Made by a program: the position numbers and the translations under genes. 8,153 nt of DNA. It comes from Christiangramia sp. (GTDB lineage Bacteria > Bacteroidota > Bacteroidia > Flavobacteriales > Flavobacteriaceae). Positions 1 through 6,562 of this stretch are shown one piece after another. Below the pieces are notes generated by a model that made no database searches, was not told the DNA's origin, and saw only the letters and a program-made list of their open reading frames with translations. The stretch's first letter is position 1; each line of letters opens with the position of its first letter. The stretch spans positions 1-8,153 of the forward strand of contig JAHELO010000058.1 in NCBI GenBank assembly GCA_024644145.1, in the 5' to 3' direction.

Positions 1-322
1 GAAGAACATGAGAAAATCCAGGTTCTTCCAGAAGGACGCCTATATTTCAGTAGATTTCCTTGAGAAAAAATGTGAAGTGGTAAAGATGAAGGATGCCCCG
101 GAAACCCCCGATGATTACGCGATGATACTTCAAAATGCTGAAGGAATCAAAAAACAAATATATTTCGACAATCCTGATGTTTCTCCCAACAATGCGATCT
201 TGGAGGAATTGGAAAGTTTTGCCGATGCAATTAATAATGATAAAGAACCTGTAGTAACTATGCAGCAGGCGGCTAAAGCCCTGCAGGTAGCCAATCAGGT
301 GATCGCAAATTTTAATGTATAA
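1..322 (+). CDS. Gfo/Idh/MocA-family NAD(P)-dependent oxidoreductase, C-terminal fragment
   Basis: Only the last ~106 codons are in the window. The frame is open from base 2, so the ATG at 8 is an internal methionine and not a start. The visible part contains FFQKDAYISVDFLEKK, part of the beta-sheet substrate domain of Gfo/Idh/MocA oxidoreductases. It ends with a helix, ELESFADAINNDKEPVVTMQ, then QAAKALQVANQV, which is the usual C-terminal pattern of this family (a helix bearing the E-x-x-x-F-x-x-A-I motif, then the 'ALQVA' helix). The NAD-binding Rossmann domain with its GxGxxG and EKP motifs would lie off the left edge. Family members oxidise or reduce sugars, inositols and related compounds, or biliverdin; the substrate cannot be read from this fragment. 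The TAA stop at 320-322 is followed by an inverted repeat at 360-388. Family assignment is fairly secure, specific function unknown. Confidence 0.8.
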   Translation, partial: KNMRKSRFFQKDAYISVDFLEKKCEVVKMKDAPETPDDYAMILQNAEGIKKQIYFDNPDVSPNNAILEELESFADAINNDKEPVVTMQQAAKALQVANQVIANFNV

Positions 323-359
323 TAATTTATTTGAAGTAGACCCGGGGCCTTCTATATCT

Positions 360-388
360 GGTTTCATTTTCTGATTTAAAATGAAACC
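360..388 (+). terminator. Perfect 11-bp inverted repeat; possible terminator or operator
   Basis: GGTTTCATTTT (360-370) and its exact reverse complement AAAATGAAACC (378-388) flank a 7-nt loop, CTGATTT. The hairpin lies 37 nt after the oxidoreductase stop and 47 nt before the hbd start, which suits transcription termination between the two genes. It is AT-rich and followed only by TT, not a real T-run, so it is not a classical intrinsic terminator on either strand. The alternative is an operator for a dimeric regulator of the downstream hbd gene. The symmetry is certain; the role is inferred. Confidence 0.45.
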
Positions 389-435
389 TTAACAAACCCA
401 GCCCTGGATACTTTAACAAAACAAAACCAACAAGA

Positions 436-1326
436 ATGAAAAACGTTGCAGTAATAGGTGCAGGAACTATGGGTAACGGTATTGCACATACCTTTGCCCA
501 GAATGGTTACAAAGTTCAATTGATCGATATTTCTGAAGACAGCCTGAAAAAAGGTATGGATACCATCAGCAAAAACCTTGACCGTATGGTAGCCAAAGAA
601 AAGATTAGTGAAAAAGATAAAAGCCAGACGCTGGAGAACATTACCACCTTTACAGATATATCTGAAGGGGTGGAATATGCCAGCCTTGTAGTTGAAGCTG
701 CCACAGAGAACACCGAGCTTAAACTAAAGATCTTTAGACACCTGGATCAACATACTTCTGAAGATACCATTCTGGCAAGTAATACTTCCTCTATCTCCAT
801 CACCCAGATCGCTTCGGCCGTATCTAACCCGGAACGGGTTATTGGAATGCATTTTATGAATCCTGTACCGGTAATGAAGCTGGTAGAGATCATCCGCGGG
901 TATAATACCAGCGATGAAGTGACCAAAACGATCATGGACCTATCAGAAAAATTGAACAAAGTTCCGGTTGAGGTAAATGATTACCCAGGTTTCGTAGCTA
1001 ACAGGATCCTGATGCCTATGATCAATGAGGCGATTGAAACTTTGTACAACGGGGTTGCTGGAGTTTACGAGATAGATACTGTAATGAAACTGGGGATGGC
1101 CCACCCAATGGGACCACTTCAACTAGCTGATTTTATAGGTCTTGATGTTTGCCATTCCATTCTTGAGGTGATGTATGAAGGTTTTAAAAATCCTAAATAT
1201 GCCCCATGTCCCCTTCTAACCAATATGGTGAGAGCCGGAAAGATTGGAGTGAAGTCTGGCGAAGGTTTTTATGACTATTCTGAAAACCGGAAAGCGGAAA
1301 AAGTATCGGCACAGTTCAGCAGTTAG
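436..1326 (+). CDS. hbd: 3-hydroxybutyryl-CoA dehydrogenase
   Basis: A complete 296-residue protein, the usual length for the short single-function 3-hydroxyacyl-CoA dehydrogenases (Hbd/PaaH type). These interconvert (S)-3-hydroxybutyryl-CoA and acetoacetyl-CoA with NAD(P) in the cytoplasm. Residues 1-185 form the Rossmann domain, with glycine motif GAGTMG at 8-13 and Asp31 at the end of the second strand for the adenosine ribose. Catalytic residues align with the family: Ser118 in SNTSS, His139 in GMHFMNPVP, Glu151 in KLVEII and Asn189 in PGFVANR. The C-terminal helical domain has the expected HPMGPLQLADFIGLD and GKIGVKSGEGFYDY motifs. The ATG at 436 is favoured because the first strand, KNVAVIGAG, begins immediately after it. 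The leader is A-rich without a clear Shine-Dalgarno, normal for Bacteroidota. Likely roles are fatty-acid or aromatic-acid beta-oxidation or butyrate-type metabolism; no other pathway gene is adjacent, so the pathway is not resolved. Confidence 0.93.
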   Translation: MKNVAVIGAGTMGNGIAHTFAQNGYKVQLIDISEDSLKKGMDTISKNLDRMVAKEKISEKDKSQTLENITTFTDISEGVEYASLVVEAATENTELKLKIFRHLDQHTSEDTILASNTSSISITQIASAVSNPERVIGMHFMNPVPVMKLVEIIRGYNTSDEVTKTIMDLSEKLNKVPVEVNDYPGFVANRILMPMINEAIETLYNGVAGVYEIDTVMKLGMAHPMGPLQLADFIGLDVCHSILEVMYEGFKNPKYAPCPLLTNMVRAGKIGVKSGEGFYDYSENRKAEKVSAQFSS

Positions 1327-1438
1327 TAATAAGTTTTGAGATTTGAATTATCTCCCATTTATCGATTTGCCTTAAAAAACTAGAAGTCAGTTTAATGCTA
1401 GGCTGAAGGGAGATTTACTATAAAGCAATAAAAGTAAT

Positions 1439-2674
1439 TTGACGAAAATACTTCCATTTAAAGCGGTAAGACCGGCACGTGAATATGCCGGTCTTGTGGC
1501 TTCCAGATCTTACGAGGATTACAGTAAAGAAGAACTCAGGGCTCAGTTAGAGTTTAACCCCTACTCTTTCCTGCATATTATTAATCCCGGGTACAAATTC
1601 CAGCATGATATTGCCGGGGAGAAACGGTTTGGGATGGTAAAGAACCGCTACCTGGAATTCAAGGAAGAGAAAACTCTCATACAGGACGAGCAGGCCTGTT
1701 ATTATATCTATAATATTAAGACCAGGGAAGGATCGTGTTGCGGGATCATAGCCGCAACCAGCGTAGAAGATTATGAAAAAGAGGTGATACGTCGCCATGA
1801 AGACACTATCGCGTACCGCGAAGAGCTCTTTAAAGAATATTTGAAAGTAGTTGGTTTTAATACTGAACCGGTTTTATTGACCTATCCAGATAATTCACTG
1901 ATAAATGACCTGTTAAAGGAACGAATGAAGTCCAGACCAGAATATGAATTTGCTACCGCTAACAAGGAGATCCATTCGCTCTGGCTTATAGACGATCCTG
2001 AAAATATTGAAAAGATAAGGACTCAGTTTGCCGGGATGGATAAAATATATATCGCTGATGGTCATCATCGCAGTGCCTCATCATGGCTGCTGGCAAAAGA
2101 AAGCCGGGAGAGCAATCCCAATCATACAGGAAAGGAAGCATATAATTTCTTCATGAGCTACCTTATTTCTGAAAGTAATTTAAGAGTCTTTGAATTTAGC
2201 AGGCTTATAAAAGATTTGAATGGAAACAGCAAAGAAGAATTTCTTATCCAGCTGGACGAATGGTTTAGAATTGAGAACAGGGGCCTCGAAGTCTATAAAC
2301 CTTCTAAAAAACATCATTTTAATATGTACCTGGATGGTGAATTCTATTCACTTTATCTTCGGAAAACAAATTATGAGTTTACAGATGCGCTAAGCGAACT
2401 TGATTCATATATCCTGTATGAAAAGATCCTGAAGCCTGTGCTGGGCATAAAGGATCTAAGATATGATGATCGTATCTCCTATATTCATGGTCGCAATGAT
2501 CTTATTGAACTTAAAACCCGGGTAGATAATGGTGAATTCGCAGTAGGATTTGGAATGTTGCCGGCAGGCATCGAAGAAATCAAACAAATTGCCGATGAAA
2601 ACTTGACCATGCCACCAAAAAGTACTTATATTGAACCTAAATTGCGCAGCGGTCTCACGATCTACGAATTCTGA
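1439..2674 (+). CDS. DUF1015 family protein
   Basis: A complete 411-residue protein that I recognise as DUF1015, a conserved family of uncertain biochemical function. Family signatures run the full length: FKAVRP at residues 7-12, RRHEDT at 118-123, ADGHHRSAS at 206-214 and MPPKSTYIEPKLRSGL close to the C-terminus. The Asp-Gly-His-His-Arg cluster, together with the Arg-His-Glu cluster, looks like a catalytic or metal/phosphate-binding site, but that is inference. No signal peptide or membrane segment is visible, so it is probably cytosolic. The start must be the TTG at 1439: the codons between it and the in-frame TAA at 1421-1423 include no ATG or GTG, and the conserved FKAVRP begins six residues later. 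In other bacteria this family is often reported near serine biosynthesis genes; here the neighbours are hbd and yggS. The 112-bp gap upstream shows no convincing promoter. Confidence 0.88.
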   Translation: MTKILPFKAVRPAREYAGLVASRSYEDYSKEELRAQLEFNPYSFLHIINPGYKFQHDIAGEKRFGMVKNRYLEFKEEKTLIQDEQACYYIYNIKTREGSCCGIIAATSVEDYEKEVIRRHEDTIAYREELFKEYLKVVGFNTEPVLLTYPDNSLINDLLKERMKSRPEYEFATANKEIHSLWLIDDPENIEKIRTQFAGMDKIYIADGHHRSASSWLLAKESRESNPNHTGKEAYNFFMSYLISESNLRVFEFSRLIKDLNGNSKEEFLIQLDEWFRIENRGLEVYKPSKKHHFNMYLDGEFYSLYLRKTNYEFTDALSELDSYILYEKILKPVLGIKDLRYDDRISYIHGRNDLIELKTRVDNGEFAVGFGMLPAGIEEIKQIADENLTMPPKSTYIEPKLRSGLTIYEF

Positions 2675-2684
2675 TCACTCTACG

Positions 2685-2714
2685 ATTAAGCAAAACTCTA
2701 CCTCGAGGCTTAAT
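2685..2714. repeat. Short inverted repeat between the DUF1015 gene and yggS
   Basis: ATTAAGC (2685-2691) is mirrored exactly by GCTTAAT (2708-2714), with a 16-nt spacer that includes the palindrome CTCGAG. It fills most of the gap between the DUF1015 stop and the yggS start. There is no T-run after it, so termination is unlikely. It may be an mRNA structure or simply chance, given 7-bp arms. Confidence 0.3.
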
Positions 2715-2743
2715 TGACCCTAATTAAAAACCAGGTATTAAGG

Positions 2744-3403
2744 ATGGACATTTCAGAAAATATTAAAAAATATAAAGACGAACTTCCCGAAAATGTGAAG
2801 CTGGTGGCTATTTCCAAAACCAAACCCAATGAAGATATTCTGGAAGCCTACCGCGCCGGGCAAAGGATCTTTGGAGAAAATAAGATCCAGGAGATGACTG
2901 ATAAGTGGGAAGCCCTACCCCAGGATATCCAATGGCACATGGTTGGCCATGTACAAAGAAACAAGGTGAAATATATGGCTCCGTTTGTTTCACTGATACA
3001 TGCCGTAGACAGCCTGAAACTATTAAAAGAAATCAATAAAAGAGCAAAGCAAAATGAGCGTTCTATTAATTGCCTTTTGCAGGTAAAGATCGCAGAAGAA
3101 GATTCTAAATTTGGGATCTCTCGGGAGGAAGTGGCAGAAATTCTTTCTTCTGAAGCCTATGCTAATATGAACAATGTAAAAGTGATAGGACTCATGGGCA
3201 TGGCTACTTTTACAGATGATGAAGACCAGGTAAAAGCTGAATTTAATTATTTAAAGTCAGTTTTTGATGAATTAAGAGACCAACACCCGGAGCTTGAAGA
3301 ACTTTCTATGGGCATGAGTGGTGATTATCAACTTGCTATAGAATGTGGATCTACCATGGTTCGCATTGGAAGTAGTATCTTTGGAGCTCGGAATTATAAT
3401 TAA
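2744..3403 (+). CDS. yggS: YggS/PLPBP-family pyridoxal phosphate homeostasis protein
   Basis: A 219-residue protein, typical of the YggS/PROSC family: single-domain TIM barrels that bind pyridoxal 5'-phosphate but have no known enzymatic activity, and help balance free PLP and related amino-acid and keto-acid pools in the cytosol. Lys25 in VAISKTKP is the expected Schiff-base lysine. Other family motifs are FGENKIQE at 43-50, WHMVGHVQRNK at 64-74, GLMGMATF at 149-156, LSMGMSGDY at 187-195 and the phosphate-binding GSTMVRIG at 202-209, ending IFGAR. I chose the ATG at 2744. An in-frame TTG at 2714 would add ten residues, but family members usually begin about 18-25 residues before the VA(I/V)SKTKP strand, and the TTG overlaps an inverted repeat. 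The next gene starts 15 nt after the stop, so the two are probably co-transcribed. Confidence 0.92.
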   Translation: MDISENIKKYKDELPENVKLVAISKTKPNEDILEAYRAGQRIFGENKIQEMTDKWEALPQDIQWHMVGHVQRNKVKYMAPFVSLIHAVDSLKLLKEINKRAKQNERSINCLLQVKIAEEDSKFGISREEVAEILSSEAYANMNNVKVIGLMGMATFTDDEDQVKAEFNYLKSVFDELRDQHPELEELSMGMSGDYQLAIECGSTMVRIGSSIFGARNYN

Positions 3404-3408
3404 AGAAG

Positions 3409-3414
3409 AAGGAG
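3409..3414 (+). promoter_or_regulatory. Shine-Dalgarno AAGGAG before a TTG start
   Basis: AAGGAG sits four bases (ATAT) ahead of the TTG at 3419. Strong Shine-Dalgarno sequences are uncommon before Bacteroidota genes, so this one supports the TTG as the true start. The only codons between the in-frame yggS stop (3401-3403) and the TTG are AGA AGA AGG AGA TAT, so no other start is possible. Confidence 0.65.
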
Positions 3415-3418
3415 ATAT

Positions 3419-4792
3419 TTGTACGCTATATTAGACATAGAAACTACCGGTGGTAAATATAATGAGGAAGGAATCACCGAGATTGCGATATATAAATTTG
3501 ACGGTAATCAGGTAACCGACCAGTTCATTAGTCTGGTTAACCCTGAGCAGCCCATACAACCATTCGTGGTGAACCTCACCGGCATTAATAATGATATGCT
3601 ACGCAATGCTCCAAAATTCTATGAGGTAGCCAAACGTATTGTCGAGATCACCGAAGATTGTATTCTCGTAGCTCATAATGCTAAATTCGATTACAGGATC
3701 CTTAGAACGGAATTTAGAAGACTGGGTTTTGACTTTGAAAGAAAAAGTTTGTGTACGGTAGAACTCTCCAAAAAATTGATCCCGGGCCTCCCCTCCTACA
3801 GTTTAGGAAAACTTGTGAGATCACTTGGGATTCCGTTAAGTGACCGTCACCGCGCTGCCGGCGATGCTCAGGCTACGATCAAACTTTTTAAAATGTTACT
3901 GGCCAAGGATGTTGAAAAGGACATCTTAAAAGAACATGTGAGAAAAGAACCAAAGTTCAGTATGGACACCAAATTGGTTTATATACTGGATGAGCTACCT
4001 TCAGAAACTGGGGTGTATTATTTTCATGACGAAAATGGCGAGATCATTTATGTAGGTAAATCCCGGAATATACGAAAGAGGGTAAACCAGCATTTTACCA
4101 ATGAAAATCCAAAGTCCAAGGAAATGCAGCGCAGAGTAGCTTCTGTTTCTTATGAACCTACCGGTAATGAGCTTATTGCGCTTTTAAAGGAAAATCAGGA
4201 GATCAAAGAGATCAAGCCACAGTATAATAAGGCTCTTAAAAGAGATATTTTCAGCCATGCCCTCTACCACCATATAGATGATAATGGTTATGTGAATTTT
4301 AAAATAGGCCGTGCCAGCAGGACCAGAAACAGCATTACCACCTTCAGTTCTTTAAGGTCTGCCAGGAATTCCCTTAGCAGATGGGTTGTGGAACATGAAT
4401 TATGTGAGCGCCTTGCCGGCCTGCATGGAGGCACCGGGAATTGTTTCGCTTATACCATTAAGAGCTGTCATGGCGCCTGTATCGAAGATGAATCTGCCGA
4501 AGCATATAATGAAAGAGCAAAACAACTGATAAGAAAATACTCTTACGAGAACCAGAACATGCTGTTGATTGGGCGAGGACGAGAAGTTGATGAAAAAAGT
4601 GCATTGCTCATTGAAGACGGAAAGTTTAAAGGTATTGGATATTTTAACCTGAATCACCAGGTTAATAACCTGGATATCATCAGGTCTATAATTACTCCTA
4701 TGGAGAACAACAGGGATGCGGAACATATAATCCAGAGCTTTTTACGCAAAAAACATAACTTTAAGATCATCCAGTTAAGCATACAGGATTAA
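3419..4792 (+). CDS. DnaQ-type 3'-5' exonuclease fused to UvrC/Cho-type GIY-YIG nuclease
   Basis: A 457-residue two-nuclease fusion, probably acting in DNA repair. Residues 1-165 are a DEDDh exonuclease like the proofreading subunit of DNA polymerase III: Asp6 and Glu8 in LDIETTGG, Asp91 in HNAKFDYR, and His144/Asp149 in HRAAGD. Residues ~193-275 are a GIY-YIG endonuclease domain resembling the N-terminus of UvrC and E. coli Cho: GVYYF at 198-202, YVGKSRNIRKR at 211-221 with the probable catalytic arginine, and LLKENQEIKEIKPQYN with probable catalytic Glu258. Residues ~325-360 carry four cysteines, C329, C342, C350 and C354, spaced as in UvrC, where a 4Fe-4S cluster has been reported. The UvrB-binding UVR motif and RNase H-like half of full UvrC are absent. 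Annotation pipelines often label such proteins DNA polymerase III epsilon, but the nuclease fusion makes a Cho-like repair role more likely. TTG is the only possible start. Confidence 0.9.
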   Translation: MYAILDIETTGGKYNEEGITEIAIYKFDGNQVTDQFISLVNPEQPIQPFVVNLTGINNDMLRNAPKFYEVAKRIVEITEDCILVAHNAKFDYRILRTEFRRLGFDFERKSLCTVELSKKLIPGLPSYSLGKLVRSLGIPLSDRHRAAGDAQATIKLFKMLLAKDVEKDILKEHVRKEPKFSMDTKLVYILDELPSETGVYYFHDENGEIIYVGKSRNIRKRVNQHFTNENPKSKEMQRRVASVSYEPTGNELIALLKENQEIKEIKPQYNKALKRDIFSHALYHHIDDNGYVNFKIGRASRTRNSITTFSSLRSARNSLSRWVVEHELCERLAGLHGGTGNCFAYTIKSCHGACIEDESAEAYNERAKQLIRKYSYENQNMLLIGRGREVDEKSALLIEDGKFKGIGYFNLNHQVNNLDIIRSIITPMENNRDAEHIIQSFLRKKHNFKIIQLSIQD

Positions 4793-4808
4793 CGTATAGC
4801 ATTTTTTT
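4779..4808 (+). terminator. Weak candidate intrinsic terminator after the nuclease fusion gene
   Basis: GCATAC (4779-4784) can pair with GTATAGC (4794-4800) with one bulged A, giving six base pairs around a 9-nt loop that contains the TAA stop. It is followed by ATTTTTTT (4801-4808). The T-run is good but the stem is weak, and the hairpin overlaps the end of the coding sequence. It could partly separate the upstream series from the channel-miaA pair. Confidence 0.33.
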
Positions 4809-4824
4809 ATAATTTTAACCTACT

Positions 4825-5655
4825 GTGAAAGACCAACAAAGATCAATGCCTCGCTGGAAACACAAACTTCATGAAGTGATTTATGAGGCAGATACTCCTG
4901 CGGGTAAAATTTTTGATATTGCTTTATTAGTTGTCATAATAATAAGTGTGGCCCTGGTCATGATGGAGAGCGTAAGCTCCCTACTGGAAAAGTATTCTTA
5001 TGAATTTTATATTGCAGAATGGGTTATCACAGCTATCTTCAGTATAGAGTATATTCTGCGAATAATAGCGATCAATAAGCCTAAGCGGTATATTTTTAGC
5101 TTCTACGGTCTGGTAGACCTGCTATCCACGCTGCCAAGCTACATCGGTTTTATCTTTGGCGGAACGAATTTGTTATTCGCAATTAGAGCGCTGAGATTAT
5201 TAAGAATTTTCCGGATACTTAAAATTACACGTTACATAGGTGAATCCCGAAAACTCCTGCTGGCTCTAAGGAACAGCAGGCCAAAAATTTTAGTATTTCT
5301 CTTTGCAGTGGTTATCATTTGTGTGATCGCCGGTACTTTGATGCACCTGGTAGAAGGAGAAACAGGAGGCTTTGATAATATCCCTTTGAGTATATACTGG
5401 TGTATAGTTACCCTTACAACCGTTGGTTTTGGAGATATAGCACCGGTAACGCCAATGGGCCGGTTTATCGCCTCTGTAATAATGGTTACAGGTTATGGAA
5501 TTATAGCTGTTCCTACCGGAATTGTAAGTGCTGAGTATAGCCGCTCAAAAGAAAAAACCATCTCGAATACCCAGGTATGCCCCAATTGTAATGAAAGCAC
5601 TCATTTAGATAACGCTGAATTTTGTCACCGCTGCGGATACCTTTTAAATGAATAA
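4825..5655 (+). CDS. Voltage-gated-type potassium channel with C-terminal zinc ribbon
   Basis: A 276-residue inner-membrane protein of the six-helix ion transport (Kv-like) family. S1 spans about residues 29-50, S2 62-82 (acidic E65, E75), S3 90-111 (D98), and S4 117-137 with basic residues every third position: R121, R124, R127, R130, K133, R136. S5 spans 153-176. The pore loop has the K+ selectivity filter TTVGFGD at 198-204, and S6 (about 213-236) carries GYGIIAVPTGIV. This predicts a voltage-sensing, K+-selective tetramer. A cytoplasmic tail ends in a small zinc ribbon: C252-x2-C255 and C267-x2-C270. The start is GTG at 4825, preceded by an in-frame stop at 4816; an ATG at 4846 would remove seven residues and cannot be excluded. 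TAATTTTA at 4810-4817 is one base off the Bacteroidota -7 element and would fit the later ATG better. The last 8 bp overlap miaA. Confidence 0.92.
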   Translation: MKDQQRSMPRWKHKLHEVIYEADTPAGKIFDIALLVVIIISVALVMMESVSSLLEKYSYEFYIAEWVITAIFSIEYILRIIAINKPKRYIFSFYGLVDLLSTLPSYIGFIFGGTNLLFAIRALRLLRIFRILKITRYIGESRKLLLALRNSRPKILVFLFAVVIICVIAGTLMHLVEGETGGFDNIPLSIYWCIVTLTTVGFGDIAPVTPMGRFIASVIMVTGYGIIAVPTGIVSAEYSRSKEKTISNTQVCPNCNESTHLDNAEFCHRCGYLLNE

Positions 5656-6562
5656 ATTCTTAATCAATATTATAGGACCAACCGCGATTGGCAAAACATC
5701 TCTTGCCATTAAGATCGCCAGGCATTTTAATACTGAGATAATTTCTGCTGATTCCCGTCAGTTTTTTAAGGAAATGAAAATTGGTACTGCGGTTCCAGAC
5801 GAGGATGAACTCGAGGCGGCACCACATCATTTTATTCAGAATATTTCTATTGAAGATAATTATACTGTAGGAGATTTTGAAAGGCAGGCTATAGAAAAAC
5901 TGGCTCAGATCTATGAAGAGAAAGATATAGCTGTAATGGTAGGTGGCAGCGGACTTTATATTAAGGCTGTAACAGAAGGTTTAGACGAATTCCCGGCAGT
6001 AGATCCAAAAATCCGTGAAAACCTTAATGAACACCTCGAAAACGATGGAATTGACTGGCTACAGCAAAAGTTATTTATTCTTGACCCTGATTATTACAAG
6101 GTAGCCGATGTTCAGAATCCTCATCGCCTTATCAGGGCATTAGAGATTTGTATTGCTACCGGCAAACCATTTTCCAGTTTTTTAGAACAGGAAAAACCCG
6201 AACGTTTTTTTAGCACTATTAATATTGGCCTTACAGCCGAAAGGGAAAAGATCTACGAGAGGATAAATAAGCGCGTGGATTTGATGATACAAACCGGGCT
6301 GTTAGAGGAAGCCAGAAAACTTCATTCCAGGAAAGAACTTAATGCGCTTAACACCGTAGGTTATAAAGAGCTTTTCCAATATTTTGAAGGAAAAACTGAT
6401 CTGGAAACGGCTGTTTCAGAAATTAAAAAGAATACACGACGCTTTGCGAAAAGACAGCTCACCTGGTTTAGAAAAGGTGATTCAACAAAATGGTTCGATT
6501 ATGATCAAGATCCTTCAGAGATCCTCAAGTATATTGAATCTGAGATTAATGTCCGAAAATAA
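5648..6562 (+). CDS. miaA: tRNA dimethylallyltransferase (tRNA A37 isopentenyltransferase)
   Basis: A complete 304-residue MiaA, which transfers the dimethylallyl group of DMAPP to N6 of A37 in tRNAs that read codons starting with U, stabilising codon-anticodon pairing. Motifs: P-loop GPTAIGKTS at 10-18, ISADSRQFF at 32-40 with Asp35 as the expected base, MKIGTAVP at 43-50, PHHFI at 59-63, GGSGLYIK at 99-106 (Ser101 where E. coli has Thr101), the tRNA-contacting QNPHRLIRALE at 156-166, LNTVGYKEL at 234-242, and the basic KKNTRRFAKRQLTWFR at 260-275. Nothing essential is missing. The ATG at 5648 lies inside the end of the channel gene (ATGAATAA, 8-bp overlap), so translational coupling is likely. 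The 3' end overlaps the convergent surface-protein gene by 17 bp, leaving no intergenic terminator. Confidence 0.96.
   Translation: MNKFLINIIGPTAIGKTSLAIKIARHFNTEIISADSRQFFKEMKIGTAVPDEDELEAAPHHFIQNISIEDNYTVGDFERQAIEKLAQIYEEKDIAVMVGGSGLYIKAVTEGLDEFPAVDPKIRENLNEHLENDGIDWLQQKLFILDPDYYKVADVQNPHRLIRALEICIATGKPFSSFLEQEKPERFFSTINIGLTAEREKIYERINKRVDLMIQTGLLEEARKLHSRKELNALNTVGYKELFQYFEGKTDLETAVSEIKKNTRRFAKRQLTWFRKGDSTKWFDYDQDPSEILKYIESEINVRK

Noticed and set aside
47..367. Minus-strand ORF of 106 codons opposite the oxidoreductase fragment
   Set aside because: The plus-strand frame matches a known family; the antisense product is not recognisable.
1350..1414. Dyad ATCTCCC (1350-1356) / GGGAGAT (1408-1414) in the gap before the DUF1015 gene
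   Set aside because: Only seven base pairs with a 51-nt spacer and no supporting inner stem or T-run; expected by chance often enough. Nothing else was seen in this 112-bp gap.
2714..2741. Sigma70-like TTGACC - 16 bp - TATTAA upstream of yggS
   Set aside because: The -10 would end only 2 nt before the yggS ATG, leaving no room for a leader, and Bacteroidota use a different promoter consensus.
2714..2743. TTG at 2714 as an alternative yggS start
   Set aside because: It adds ten residues not expected in the family; the ATG at 2744 gives the usual length and N-terminus.
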